Part shown: positions 18,023 through 27,137 of the stretch, one piece after another
Layout of the letters: the number at the start of each line of letters is the position of its first letter
How positions within the stretch are numbered: the stretch's first letter is position 1
DNA from: Thermococcus sp. 21S7
Lineage (GTDB): Archaea > Methanobacteriota_B > Thermococci > Thermococcales > Thermococcaceae
NCBI RefSeq assembly: GCF_012027615.1
Contig: NZ_SNUT01000003.1
Span: forward strand, 1 to 64,000
Length of the DNA stretch: 64,000 nt
Direction: 5' to 3'
Translations under genes and position numbers: made by a program
The notes under the pieces: model-generated
The model's input: the letters and a program-made list of their open reading frames with translations, nothing else
Told to the model about the DNA's origin: nothing
The model's database searches: none

Positions 18023-18901
18023 ATGAACATCGCCGAGATGCTCGCCCTCATAGCGGTCGGCTACGTCCTCAAGAGGCTGGTCAAATCGGAGAAGCCCTTC
18101 GACTACCTTCGAATTCTGGTGAACGACTTTCTCCTCGCCCTGTTCATCTTCGGGAACGTGGCGAGCAAGGACCTGAACTACCTCCTGAGCATAAAGACGG
18201 TCTTCCTCTACGTCTTCCTGATAATCGCGATAAGCCTCGGGTTTTCGTACGTCTACGGCCGCGTCGTCCTTAAAAACGACCCCTGGGCCGGTGCGCTGAT
18301 GGTTCTCTCGGTCTACCCCAACACGGCCGCCCTCGGCTTCCCGATAGCGAGCCTCTTCCTCGACGACATAACGCCGGCCATACTCTACTCCACGACCAAC
18401 TCGATGATAGTCATCCCGATCGTCACTTTCATAGCGGCCCACTACTCCAGCGGAGGCGCGAACGTTAAGGACAGCTTCCTGAAGGCGCTGAAGTTTCCGC
18501 CGACGGTGGCGAACCTCTTCGCCCTTGCACTCGTCATAGGCGGCGTTCATCTTCCTGCCCAAATCCTTGAGCCTATAAGAACCGTCGGTTGGCTCAGCAT
18601 TCCATTGCTCATTATCTACTTCGGCTCGCGGATAACACTGAGGAGCTTCGACTGGCGCAAGCTCGCTGAGGTCGGGGCCTTCAGGATAGCGATTCCCTTC
18701 GCCTTCGTTTTCCTCACCCTCCGCTGGGCGGCCCCGGACGTCTTCTACTCGGTCCTCGTCGAGGCCTCGATGCCCCCAGCCATAGCGGCCAACGCGATTC
18801 TGGCCCAGTACCGCCTGAAGGCCGAGGAGGCGATAAGCGTCACCTTCGTGCTGACCCTGCTCGTCATAGGACTCTTCATGGTTCTCAAGACCTTCGTGTA
18901 A
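18023..18901 (+). CDS. AEC-family transporter
   Basis: 292 residues with about ten hydrophobic segments, beginning MNIAEMLALIAVGYVLKRL. The central SVYPNTAALGFPIASLF and YSTTNSMIVIPIV are typical of auxin-efflux-carrier (AEC) permeases, whose characterised members carry malate, malonate or other organic anions. The C-terminal half repeats the fold (LVIGGVHLPAQILEPIRTVGW, VEASMPPAIAANAILAQY). TATA-like CTTTTAAACG lies about 30 bp upstream. Transcribed alone after a T-rich gap (17975-17982) that may end the RND transcript. Substrate unknown. Confidence 0.88.
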   Translation: MNIAEMLALIAVGYVLKRLVKSEKPFDYLRILVNDFLLALFIFGNVASKDLNYLLSIKTVFLYVFLIIAISLGFSYVYGRVVLKNDPWAGALMVLSVYPNTAALGFPIASLFLDDITPAILYSTTNSMIVIPIVTFIAAHYSSGGANVKDSFLKALKFPPTVANLFALALVIGGVHLPAQILEPIRTVGWLSIPLLIIYFGSRITLRSFDWRKLAEVGAFRIAIPFAFVFLTLRWAAPDVFYSVLVEASMPPAIAANAILAQYRLKAEEAISVTFVLTLLVIGLFMVLKTFV

Positions 18902-18962
18902 GGGTCACGAAAAGGTAATAAAGACGGCGTGCAACTGTTCTAAAACGCATGGATGTGGTCAC

Positions 18963-19343
18963 ATGCTGGGGAATGTTCTGAAAAACATCGTAAGTTCCGA
19001 CCCCGAGGGAATAAAGGAGAATGGAATCAAAGTTTCGGCCGGGGAGGTCCTCTCAAAGTGGTCCGAACTCGCTGCGGAGTACGTCACGAATGGCCGCTCC
19101 GCCCTTAAGATGTATATCGACATCGAGTGGAAGGAAGGCGGCGTCTTTGGAATGGGCGGTACAAAGCACCGTTACAAGGGCACGTACCGTCTGGAGAGCG
19201 CGATGAAGAGCGGGAAGTACGTTCTCCTCAACGTCTATCCCCACGACCCCGACGAGGCATTCACCATCAAGCTCCTTCCGGAACATGAGGTGTACCTCTC
19301 ATCGGGCAATATGAAGCACCTCCGCGGGATTTTCGGACTCTGA
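18963..19343 (+). CDS. Conserved-looking hypothetical protein, 126 aa
   Basis: I do not recognise this family. The protein is soluble, with an N-terminal helix (MLGNVLKNIVSSDPEGI) and a beta-rich middle (SALKMYIDIEWKEGG, KHRYKGTYRLESAMKSG, VLLNVYPHDPDEAFTIKLL). No cysteines or obvious catalytic motif are seen. ATG 18963 follows GGATGTGGTCAC. It lies 61 bp after the AEC gene and 47 bp before the M42 peptidase, which has its own TATA (CTTTTTAACCC, about 19351), so linkage to either is weak. Confidence 0.7.
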   Translation: MLGNVLKNIVSSDPEGIKENGIKVSAGEVLSKWSELAAEYVTNGRSALKMYIDIEWKEGGVFGMGGTKHRYKGTYRLESAMKSGKYVLLNVYPHDPDEAFTIKLLPEHEVYLSSGNMKHLRGIFGL

Positions 19344-19390
19344 CCGATGCCCTTTTTAACCCTTCGACCTTTCTTTTAACGGTGGTCACG

Positions 19391-20410
19391 ATGGAAAGAA
19401 TGATTGAGATTCTCAGGGAAATTTTAGAGATACCGTCCCCGACGGGCTACACAAGGGAGGTTATGGCCTACATAGCCGGACTCCTCAACGAAAACGGCGT
19501 GAAAACCTACTTCACCAACAAGGGTGCCCTGATAGCGGGCAACCATCCGGAGCCGGAGCTGGTTGTGGCGGCCCACGTTGACACCCTCGGCGCGATGGTT
19601 AAAGGAATCCTGCCAAACGGACACCTGAGTTTCACGAGGGTAGGCGGCCTGCACCTTCCGGCCTTCGAGGGCGAGTACTGCACGATAATCACCCGCTCGG
19701 GGAAGAAGTACCGCGGAACGCTCCTCCTCAAGAACCCCAGCGTCCACGTGAACAGGGAAGCTGGAAAGAAGGAGCGCAAGGAGGAGAACATGTACATCCG
19801 CCTGGATGAGCTCGTCGAGAAGAAGGAGGATACGGAGAAGCTCGGCATAAGGCCGGGTGACTTCATAGCCTTCGACCCGAAGTTCGAGTACGTCAACGGC
19901 TTCGTTAAAGCTCACTTCCTCGACGACAAGGCGAGCGCCGCGGTGATGATAGACCTGATGCTCGATCTGGGGGCTGAGGCCCTCGAAAAGCTCCCGGTGG
20001 CGTTCTTCTTCTCGCCCTACGAGGAGGTCGGACACGGCGGTTCGGCGGGCTATCCAATGAGCATGAGGGAACTCCTCGTCGTCGACATGGGCGTCGTCGG
20101 CGATGGCGTCGCGGGCAAGGAAACCGCGGTATCGATAGCGGCCAAGGACTCAAGCGGCCCGTACGACTACGAGATGACGACGAAACTCATCGAGCTGGCC
20201 GAGAGGCATGAGATTCCCCACGTCGTCGACGTATTCCCCTACTACGGCTCCGACGGCTCGGCGGCGCTCAGCGCAGGCTGGGATGTCCGCGTGGCTTTGA
20301 TAGGCCAAGGCGTCCACGCGAGCCACGGCATGGAGAGGACGCACGTCAAGGGCATGATCGCGACGAAGGACCTCATCAGGGTCTACATTGAGGAGAAGTG
20401 GGGGGTCTAA
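19391..20410 (+). CDS. M42-family metal-dependent aminopeptidase
   Basis: 339 residues of the TET/deblocking aminopeptidase family, which forms large dodecameric particles that trim peptides from the proteasome. Metal and catalytic motifs are in order: VVAAHVDTLG near residue 60, the bridging Asp in LDDKASAAVMID near 180, the Glu pair in SPYEEVGHGG near 213, VVDMGVVGD near 235 and the C-terminal His in GQGVHASHGMERTH near 305. The PDZ-like lid (about 70-160) is present. ATG 19391 follows GGTGGTCACG; the in-frame GTG at 19382 is part of that site. Confidence 0.95.
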   Translation: MERMIEILREILEIPSPTGYTREVMAYIAGLLNENGVKTYFTNKGALIAGNHPEPELVVAAHVDTLGAMVKGILPNGHLSFTRVGGLHLPAFEGEYCTIITRSGKKYRGTLLLKNPSVHVNREAGKKERKEENMYIRLDELVEKKEDTEKLGIRPGDFIAFDPKFEYVNGFVKAHFLDDKASAAVMIDLMLDLGAEALEKLPVAFFFSPYEEVGHGGSAGYPMSMRELLVVDMGVVGDGVAGKETAVSIAAKDSSGPYDYEMTTKLIELAERHEIPHVVDVFPYYGSDGSAALSAGWDVRVALIGQGVHASHGMERTHVKGMIATKDLIRVYIEEKWGV

Positions 20411-20457
20411 TACTTTCTCCATATTTTTGAACCCGAGAAAATGGGAAGCCAACGGCT

Positions 20458-22830
20458 TCATCTTTTCCATCTCATCAGGATCACCAGTACCAGTATCAAA
20501 AGGCCCGCCAGGCCAATTGCATGTACGAGCGAGGTGTTGGTGGCCGTTTGGTGGTCATCTGACCCATTAGTTGGTTCCGGATACCCGCTTTGAGGTGATG
20601 GAGTCGAGACCGGGGACGTCGTGGGGGTCGTTGCTGGGGAGGGAATCGAAGATACTCCTCCAAATGCTCTCAGCTCCAGGTACAGGTTCCTCGGCTCACA
20701 CTTCTCGATGTAAAACGGCCCGTTGCTTATGAATGCGTGACCCCTTTCCTCAATCCACTCCACCGCCCGCTCGTAGCCCTCCGTCGGGTCGTCCACGTCC
20801 CCTGCTATCGCACCGGGAACTTCCTTCCTCTCCTCCAGAAGCTTAAGTACCTTCCTCAGGTCCATCGCATGCTCCCTCTCCAGGAGGTTGAGGCACAGGG
20901 GGCCTCTGCTGAACGAGTAATCTCTGACTATCCCGTACTCGCCCGGCCTAGCAACAAGCTCGCCCATGGCGTGGTACAGCTCCCAGGGGAACGTTGGGTA
21001 GTGGAGGTAGTGCCTAGCCGTTACGTCATCGGCAAAGGGGTGGGCGTAGGTACCGTAAACCACGTAGCCGTCGTCGGTGAACTCGAAGCCCAGGACATCT
21101 GAGAGCGATTCGGCCGTGTCGTCCAGGTTCTCGTCGTAGTAGGGGTCGCCCGGGCCGTCCCTGTAGGCCCAGGTGTAGAGGAACGCTAGGTAGTACTTGA
21201 AATCCACCCCCCTAAGCTCCACACCGTCGTGCCACGTCGCCGGGCGGCAGTTGAATGTCACCCTCACCCCCGCAGTCTCACCGGCGTGAAGGGCCGTCCA
21301 GCCCAGGCTCTGGTTGTAAACGACTGCATCTTCCGGGACCGTGAAGTTGCCCCTCTCGACCGTCCAGTTGCACTCGTAGGGTTCATAGAGTCCGCCACTT
21401 CCAACGCGGCCGCCGGGAGCGTGGACGAAGCCCCAGAGGCTGACCGGGACGACGGCGCTGTCAAAACCATCAACCGGGTTGAACGCACCGCAGAGTCCGC
21501 AGGTGGGGACGAAGTACGCCACCCTGAGCACCCCGTCGGGCGTACTCGCCCCCAGCAGGCTCCAGCGGTTGAGGATTCCGGTGGTCGAATCGGGGGTTAC
21601 GCCCTTAACCCTCTCCCTGTTCACGGGTGAGAGTTCCCACTCCTCGACGAGGAAAATCCTGGCGCTCTCCATTATTCCGATGCCAACTGCCATCCTCTGC
21701 AGGTCCCAGTACTGGTCGGCGCTGGTTATCGCGTAGCTCTTGCCGTTCATCCCGGCCCTGAGGTTATGGAGAAGCCTCGTCAGCTCCTCCTCCGTCCAGT
21801 TGAGCATCTCCCCCAGCTCCGAGGCCCTGCCGTAGTACTCGGCACCGATTGCCTTCAGCCCCCTGTCAGGGTTGCCGTTGCCGACTTCTATGAGGAAATC
21901 CAAGACCGTGACGGTGTTCCTGTGCTCCGGCCCAACCCTTCCCGGAAGGTAGCCGTACCATGCCGAGTAGAACCAGGCGGCGTAGTCGTCCATCCAGAGG
22001 CGAGAGCTTTTATCGGCGAACCAGCGGCCGGTGTAGACGTTCCACTCGTAGTCGCTCGGAGGCTCGTTGAATATGACCTTGCTGGCCTTTTGCCTGTCGA
22101 GGTAAACCATCTCCACGGCGAAACCGGCTTTTCTGAGCTGTTCGGCGATGTATACGCCCAGTTTTGCCCTCTCGTCCTCGGTGCGGACGGCGAGCTTGAC
22201 CGTCACCGGCCTGCCATCGAAGTGCCAGGTTCCGTTTACCCTTTCCAGCCTGTGGCCGTACCTGGCGACCTCCCCCGCGGCCTCTTCCATCGCCATCTCT
22301 ATCACCTGGAGGGCGAGTTCCTCGTTCCCCTCGGCCGTGAGGTTCAGGGCGGCATAGACTGGCTCGATGTACCCGCTGGCCGGGTGGCTGGGCCTTACAC
22401 AGCTTAACATCGGTGCAGCATTGCCCCCGTAAATCTCCCGGACCACGTGCTCCCTGCTCACGAGGTAGTTCATCGCGAACCTAACCTCCCTGATGGCAAA
22501 GGGGTTGAGGTAGGTCTCGTCCCCCCGGGTGACGATTGGGGCCTCCTTATCCGGGTCGTGGTAGGTGTTGAAGGTCAGGTCCACGTACGAGACGACGGTC
22601 TTGTAAAGCTCAAGGTTTTCGAGGAGATCCTTACTCAGACCGCGGTAATCCCCGGCAGGGAGGGAGAAGAGTCCGACGTCGTATTCACCGCTGGCCACCC
22701 GTTGAAGGGCAGTCTCGCGGGTCTGAATCCCCTGGAATTTGATTACCTCCACGGGGACCCACTCCCCGGCCTCCGCTAACGGTGCCAGGAGAACGAGCAG
22801 GAGGAGATAAAGGACGATTATCGGCCTCAT
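20458..22830 (-). CDS. Membrane-anchored extracellular solute-binding protein (SBP_bac_5-like)
   Basis: 790 residues. A signal peptide (IIVLYLLLLVLLAPLAEA) precedes a family-5 oligopeptide-binding-like fold: ETALQRVASGEYDVGLFSLP, NPFAIREVRFAMNYLVSREHVVREIYGG and VAYFVPTCGLCGAFNP. A Thr/Ser/Pro linker (about 715-760) and a single C-terminal span (IGLAGLLILVLVILMRWKR) anchor it, the usual archaeal design. No permease or ATPase gene is adjacent, so it is an orphan receptor or partners with a transporter elsewhere. ATG 22830 follows GGTGATGGTGT; TATA TTTATATAG is at about 22893-22903. Convergent with the M42 gene. Confidence 0.88.
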   Translation of the reverse strand: MRPIIVLYLLLLVLLAPLAEAGEWVPVEVIKFQGIQTRETALQRVASGEYDVGLFSLPAGDYRGLSKDLLENLELYKTVVSYVDLTFNTYHDPDKEAPIVTRGDETYLNPFAIREVRFAMNYLVSREHVVREIYGGNAAPMLSCVRPSHPASGYIEPVYAALNLTAEGNEELALQVIEMAMEEAAGEVARYGHRLERVNGTWHFDGRPVTVKLAVRTEDERAKLGVYIAEQLRKAGFAVEMVYLDRQKASKVIFNEPPSDYEWNVYTGRWFADKSSRLWMDDYAAWFYSAWYGYLPGRVGPEHRNTVTVLDFLIEVGNGNPDRGLKAIGAEYYGRASELGEMLNWTEEELTRLLHNLRAGMNGKSYAITSADQYWDLQRMAVGIGIMESARIFLVEEWELSPVNRERVKGVTPDSTTGILNRWSLLGASTPDGVLRVAYFVPTCGLCGAFNPVDGFDSAVVPVSLWGFVHAPGGRVGSGGLYEPYECNWTVERGNFTVPEDAVVYNQSLGWTALHAGETAGVRVTFNCRPATWHDGVELRGVDFKYYLAFLYTWAYRDGPGDPYYDENLDDTAESLSDVLGFEFTDDGYVVYGTYAHPFADDVTARHYLHYPTFPWELYHAMGELVARPGEYGIVRDYSFSRGPLCLNLLEREHAMDLRKVLKLLEERKEVPGAIAGDVDDPTEGYERAVEWIEERGHAFISNGPFYIEKCEPRNLYLELRAFGGVSSIPSPATTPTTSPVSTPSPQSGYPEPTNGSDDHQTATNTSLVHAIGLAGLLILVLVILMRWKR

Positions 22831-22931
22831 ACACCATCACCAGGATGGTACTCGGTTAGGTAAATCCGGCAGAATAACATATCCTCTGGAACTATATAAA
22901 CTTTACCACTGCAAGGAAAAAAGAAGGAGAC

Positions 22932-23936
22932 TCACTCAATCTTCGCACCGCAGACGGGGCAGAACTTCGCCCCTTCCGGAACTATGTGGCCGTTGGGACA
23001 GCGGTGTATCTGGTGTCCGCAGTATGGGCAGAAGCGCGCCCCTGGCGGGATGGGCTTGCCGCAGTAGGGGCAGATTTCCTGCCCTGCTGCTTGAGCCGGT
23101 GCTCCCGGCTGGGCCGGTTGCTGGTATCCCGCCGGCGGAACGCCTCCACCGGCGTAGGGCTGCGCCGGCTGAGCAGGTTGGGCGGGTTGCTGGAGGAGCT
23201 GGGGCATTATAACCATGCCTGTGCCCATAGCGGCCCCTTCACTTTTTCCAAGCTCAGCGGCAACCTGCTTTGCCGTGTCCATCTGCATGACGGCCTGAGC
23301 GTTGCCTGTCTGCATTATCCAGAAGAGCCTCTGGCGCCACTCGTCTGTGGTGTTGACGCCCTCAATCTTGACATCGACCAGCTCAAGGCCGAGCCTGCGG
23401 AAATCCTCGATGAGCTTGACCTTGACCTGTGTGCTGACCATGTCGAGGTTCTGGAAGAGGTCAACTATCGAGTAAGCGCTGAGGTGCTTCATCATGCCCT
23501 CGTTGAAGTATGCCCTGATGAACTTGGTGACGTCGCTCGCCTCGTAGAGGCTCTGGCCGCCAACGACCTCGGTGATGAAGAGAACCGGGTCTGCCACCTT
23601 AAACCAGTAGACGCCGTAGTACTTGACCGGCGCCAATTCTCTCGTCTGCGTCTCCCCACCGTAGCGCCCCTGGAACTGCTTCATGCTGACGAAAATTACG
23701 GTTGCCTTGAAGGGGCTGTTTGAACCGCCAACGAGCTTGTAGAGGAGAGGTAAATTCTGAGTCGTCAGCGTGTGCCTTCCCGGGCCAAGAACGTCGTAGA
23801 TTTTGCCATCGCGCATAAACACAGCGACTTCGTACTCATGGACTATCAGCTGGGCACCCCACTTTATGACCTCGTTGGGGTAGCGCCAGATTATCTCGTC
23901 TTCTCCGGGGTTCACCCATTCTATGACCTGAACCAT
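22932..23936 (-). CDS. SPFH-domain protein with C-terminal double zinc ribbon (YdjI-like)
   Basis: 334 residues. An SPFH/band-7-like domain of the virion-core subtype spans about 1-215 (VIEWVNPGEDEIIWRYP, MRDGKIYDVLGPGRHTL, YYGVYWFKVADP, VDVKIEGVNT). A Pro/Ala/Gln-rich linker (about 245-280) and two zinc ribbons (CPYCGKPIPPGARFCPYC, then CPNGHIVPEGAKFCPVC) follow. No membrane span, so it is probably recruited to the membrane by its operon partners. ATG 23936 follows GGTGAG, which overlaps the upstream stop. In Bacillus subtilis the related YdjI works with YdjG/YdjH to bring PspA to stressed membranes; that parallel is inference. Confidence 0.85.
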   Translation of the reverse strand: MVQVIEWVNPGEDEIIWRYPNEVIKWGAQLIVHEYEVAVFMRDGKIYDVLGPGRHTLTTQNLPLLYKLVGGSNSPFKATVIFVSMKQFQGRYGGETQTRELAPVKYYGVYWFKVADPVLFITEVVGGQSLYEASDVTKFIRAYFNEGMMKHLSAYSIVDLFQNLDMVSTQVKVKLIEDFRRLGLELVDVKIEGVNTTDEWRQRLFWIMQTGNAQAVMQMDTAKQVAAELGKSEGAAMGTGMVIMPQLLQQPAQPAQPAQPYAGGGVPPAGYQQPAQPGAPAQAAGQEICPYCGKPIPPGARFCPYCGHQIHRCPNGHIVPEGAKFCPVCGAKIE

Positions 23937-23937
23937 C

Positions 23938-24432
23938 TCACTCACCCGCCGCGAAGCTCATTCTCTTGCCGAGGACTTCCTCGAAGTTTATCAGCTTGTC
24001 ATCGAGGTTCAGAACCGCCATGCCCAGGGCCTGAGGGTTCGCTATCTGGCCGTTCAGGGCCTTGACCTCGTTGAGTATCTCCTCCGCCAGCTCTATCATC
24101 TTGGCGTCGTATTCCAGGAGCCTGTTGAGCTCCTCCTCCTTGAACTTCACCCTGTCGAAGTAGCCGCGGTAGCCGGCTTCCGCGTGCCTCACCCTGCTCT
24201 CAAGGGCCATGAGCTTCTTCCTCAGGTTGTCTATGGCAACCATCTGAGCGCAGCCCACCATGGCGCACCTCTGAAGGGCGCGCTCCATCTCCCTTCTGGC
24301 GAGGGCGAGCGTATCCGCCACCTTGCCCCGGACGAGCCTGTCGTCTTCCCTTATGAGCTCCTTCTTCTTGTAGCCGTGGAAGCCGGGAATTACGAGCTCA
24401 AGCTTCTCAACTATCGAAGTTTCCTTCCCCAT
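23938..24432 (-). CDS. Helical/coiled-coil protein of the SPFH operon
   Basis: 164 residues, almost wholly helical and charged: GKVADTLALARREMERALQRC, DNLRKKLMALESRVRHAE and KFKEEELNRLLEYDAKMIELAEEIL. I do not recognise a named family; size and position make a PspA-like or clamp role possible. Two Cys near residue 60 (RCAMVGCAQM) are notable. ATG 24432 lies 6 bp after GAGGTG. The stop TGA at 23940-23938 is separated from the SPFH start by one base, so the two are co-translated. Third gene of the four-gene operon. Confidence 0.78.
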   Translation of the reverse strand: MGKETSIVEKLELVIPGFHGYKKKELIREDDRLVRGKVADTLALARREMERALQRCAMVGCAQMVAIDNLRKKLMALESRVRHAEAGYRGYFDRVKFKEEELNRLLEYDAKMIELAEEILNEVKALNGQIANPQALGMAVLNLDDKLINFEEVLGKRMSFAAGE

Positions 24433-24442
24433 AAGCAACACC

Positions 24443-25336
24443 TCACATAGGCTTGAAATACAGGTTGCCCTTGTTGAGCCTCATAACTTCACTGACCTTT
24501 CTCTTCTTGACGGCGCCTTTCCGGAATATGCCGAAGGCCCCGGCACCTCCGGGGATGAGCCCGCCGATGAGCCCCCAGGCGCTTCCGTATGCGCCGGCCG
24601 CGATTATGCCGATTATCAGACCGGCCGCCAGAACGCCGGCACCCAAGAGGCTGGCTTTCTTTCTGGCGCCGCTCATGAGCGGGTACTCCGCCTGGACAAC
24701 CCTTCCGTCGGTTCCATCAACGTATCCCACGAAGTTTTGACCCCCGTATTCGTAGTAAACCTCCCAGAGGGGGTAGTGCACGAGCCCCTGGTACTTCACC
24801 TCAATCTCAACGCCGCCGAGGGATTTGTCCTCCTGGCTCGCTTCGCTTCCGAGGGCGCTCTCCATGATGCTCCTCGCCATCGCTTCGGCCTCCTCCCTGG
24901 ACATCTTGGGCTCGTAGTACTTGCCCTTTCCGACAACTGCCTCATCGAAGAAGCGCTTGCCCCTTATCGGGAACGGGTAATCCTTTAGCAATTTCTGGAA
25001 GGGTGAGCCTGCGGGGATTCCGACGAAGCGAACCTCTTCTATCGTTGACCAGCGCGTGCTCCTACCGTGGAGATAGAAGAAGTAAACCGGCACCCAGTGG
25101 AGCTCCTTTTTCGTTATCTTCGCCCCGGTTATGTCAGCCGGAGCGCCGTACTGCCTGGAGATGAACTTGAGCAGAACTCCTCCCGCGTCCTTCCTTATCG
25201 GCGGGAAGAAGAAGTGTTCGCCGAGTTCTTCCTTCGTTTCGAGCTGGAAGGTCGTTCCGCAGTAGGGACACGTTGCGACGCTCACGGTGTCAGGAACCTT
25301 AAACTTGGCCGAGCAGGTTGGGCACTGAACCTCCAT
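24443..25336 (-). CDS. Zinc-ribbon membrane protein (operon gene 2)
   Basis: 297 residues. An N-terminal zinc ribbon (CPTCSAKFKVPDTVSVATCPYC, four Cys, residues 5-25) leads to a soluble domain with HWVPVYFFYLHGRS and YPLWEVYYEYGGQNFVGYVDG. Then come two hydrophobic stretches (about 230-275: LLGAGVLAAGLIIGIIAAGAYG, IGGLIPGGAGAFGIF) and a basic tail. It has the same architecture as the preceding operon gene, so the pair are divergent paralogs, comparable with YdjG/YdjH of Bacillus. ATG 25336 follows GAGGTGATAGCC; the GTG at 25345 is part of that site. Role unknown. Confidence 0.82.
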   Translation of the reverse strand: MEVQCPTCSAKFKVPDTVSVATCPYCGTTFQLETKEELGEHFFFPPIRKDAGGVLLKFISRQYGAPADITGAKITKKELHWVPVYFFYLHGRSTRWSTIEEVRFVGIPAGSPFQKLLKDYPFPIRGKRFFDEAVVGKGKYYEPKMSREEAEAMARSIMESALGSEASQEDKSLGGVEIEVKYQGLVHYPLWEVYYEYGGQNFVGYVDGTDGRVVQAEYPLMSGARKKASLLGAGVLAAGLIIGIIAAGAYGSAWGLIGGLIPGGAGAFGIFRKGAVKKRKVSEVMRLNKGNLYFKPM

Positions 25337-25341
25337 GGCTA

Positions 25342-26358
25342 TCACCTCTTAAACGCCCCCGTGAAGTGCCCCATGATGCCGGTGCTCCTCTCGGTTCTCT
25401 GCCCCTCCAGAACCAGCGACCCGAAGTAGCCGCTGGCGCCAGCCCCAAGTATCAGCGAGAGCACCGAAACCAGAGCCGAGCCGTTTGCACCGCCGTAGGC
25501 AGCTCCAGCAGCGCCTATGATGACTCCGAGGACGACGCCGGCCATGTACTGGGCGCGCCTCCAGATGGGCATGGGCTCGGTGGCGGCAACGTCCCTTCCG
25601 TCCCAGCCGGCGAAGACGGCATGGTATATAGAGTTTTCATATTTGTAATAGACGGTCCACATCGGCAGGAGAATCAGAGAAACGTTCTGGGGCTCATCGG
25701 CGGTTATATCAAAGCGCTCTATCCTGTCTGCCTTGGCTGAATAGCGGTCCCTTATGACGTCTACCGCATCCTCGCGCATTATCATCTTCGCCTGGGTCTC
25801 GTCTATTTCAGTGTTGAGTATCTCCAGCTTTATCTTTCCCCACTGATCCTCGTCCAGCTCAAGGAGCTTTTTCCCCTTGGGCTTTGCCCTCGAGTAGTGG
25901 ACGATGATGTCATCAACGCCGAAGCTCTTGACCTGCCTCCTTGCGGAGCCGATGAGGCTCAAAACCTCGTCAACGTAGTCGTGGTAGTGCCTCTCGACGG
26001 TGTGGCAGTGGGTTTCGCCCTCCGAGTCAGTGTGGCACTCCTCCTCGCGCACCATGTACTCGACGTCACCCTCAACGTGAACGCTGCCCACCCAGTACGG
26101 GGCGTAGTGGCCTTCGATGTCAACTACCTCGATCCCCTCCTTCATGCGCTTGAGGTCGAAATCCCTGTTGACGCGGTCCCAGAAGGCCTTGGCTATGGCG
26201 TTTTTATCGACGGTCGGGACGATGTAGATGTTCTCCGTTTTCAGGTTTCCACTCACGTGGTTCGGAAAACCGCAGTATGGACAGATTGCAACTATGGTTT
26301 CCGGAGATACTTCGAGGGGCGCACCGCACCTCTCACATTTAAATCCAACGGCCTCCAT
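25342..26358 (-). CDS. Zinc-ribbon membrane protein (operon gene 1)
   Basis: 338 residues. N-terminal zinc ribbon CERCGAPLEVSPETIVAICPYC (residues 8-29), a soluble domain with a Cys/His-rich loop around residues 107-127 (ECHTDSEGETHCHTVERHYH) that looks like a second metal site, then PMWTVYYKYENSIYHAVFAGWDG. Two hydrophobic hairpins near 270-320 end in a soluble tail. First gene of the operon: ATG 26358 follows GGTGATTC, with a TATA-like TTAAATA about 45 bp upstream. Its 3' end is separated by only 5 bp from the next start. The His/Cys loop is absent from the second zinc-ribbon protein. Confidence 0.82.
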   Translation of the reverse strand: MEAVGFKCERCGAPLEVSPETIVAICPYCGFPNHVSGNLKTENIYIVPTVDKNAIAKAFWDRVNRDFDLKRMKEGIEVVDIEGHYAPYWVGSVHVEGDVEYMVREEECHTDSEGETHCHTVERHYHDYVDEVLSLIGSARRQVKSFGVDDIIVHYSRAKPKGKKLLELDEDQWGKIKLEILNTEIDETQAKMIMREDAVDVIRDRYSAKADRIERFDITADEPQNVSLILLPMWTVYYKYENSIYHAVFAGWDGRDVAATEPMPIWRRAQYMAGVVLGVIIGAAGAAYGGANGSALVSVLSLILGAGASGYFGSLVLEGQRTERSTGIMGHFTGAFKR

Positions 26359-26439
26359 GAATCACCACAGTGCACATAACTACTTTGGAGTATTTAAGGG
26401 TGCCGGGGATTTTTATGAACCGTGGTAATACTGGAGGGT

Positions 26440-27102
26440 CTACGGCATTTTTCTTACCAGTTCCACAAGCTCCCGGAGGTTCTCCACGTAATAGTCGGCG
26501 CCCTCGATTTCGCCAAAGCGCGTAACGTTAACCACCTTCATGCCGGCGCGCTTTCCTGCGAGCACGTCGTGGTGGCTGTCGCCTATCATCAGCGCTTCCT
26601 CCGGCTCCAGGCCGAGTGCGTTCAGGGCCTTTTCAACGAGGTAGGGGCTTGGCTTGACGCCGTCCAAGTTCGAATAGTCTTTCCCGTAAACAACCTCAAA
26701 GTACTTCCTCAAATCGAAGAGGTTCAGAACGAACTCCGTGCACTCCTGGGAGGCGTTGCTCACGGCCGCGAGCTTCAGGCCCATCGCTTTCAGCTCTTCG
26801 AGGGCACCAACGTCCGAGAAGGGCCGTATCTTTCCCCGTTCGGCCATCCACCTGCGGTACTGGAGGTTCACGCCATCGACGATTTTCCAGAACTCCACGT
26901 GGTCTACCCCAAAGCGCTCGACGTAGCTCCTCGGAAGCTCGCCGGTTACGGTCTTTCTGTAGGTCTCGTAGTCCAGCTCGATGCCGTGCTCCCGAAGGGC
27001 CGGCATAACCCACCTCTCGTACCATTCCCTGTGGTCGTAGCCCTCGTAGTAAACCAGGGTCTCGTCAACGTCGAAGATTAAACCCCGGAGCATCCTCATC
27101 AT
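26440..27102 (-). CDS. HAD-superfamily hydrolase
   Basis: 220 residues with complete HAD motifs: motif I LIFDVDETLVYY (nucleophile Asp plus Asp), motif II AAVSNAS near residue 115, and the Lys and motif III in GVKPSPYLVEKAL and ALMIGDSHHDVLAGKRAG. A helical cap lies between I and II. It resembles phosphoglycolate-phosphatase or haloacid-dehalogenase-like family members; the substrate cannot be told. Start taken at ATG 27102, but ATG 27093 (MLRGLIFD) is equally possible and begins nearer the fold. Confidence 0.88.
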   Translation of the reverse strand: MMRMLRGLIFDVDETLVYYEGYDHREWYERWVMPALREHGIELDYETYRKTVTGELPRSYVERFGVDHVEFWKIVDGVNLQYRRWMAERGKIRPFSDVGALEELKAMGLKLAAVSNASQECTEFVLNLFDLRKYFEVVYGKDYSNLDGVKPSPYLVEKALNALGLEPEEALMIGDSHHDVLAGKRAGMKVVNVTRFGEIEGADYYVENLRELVELVRKMP

Positions 27103-27137
27103 AGAGGAGGCAACGGTGGAGCTTTAAAATTTGTCGC

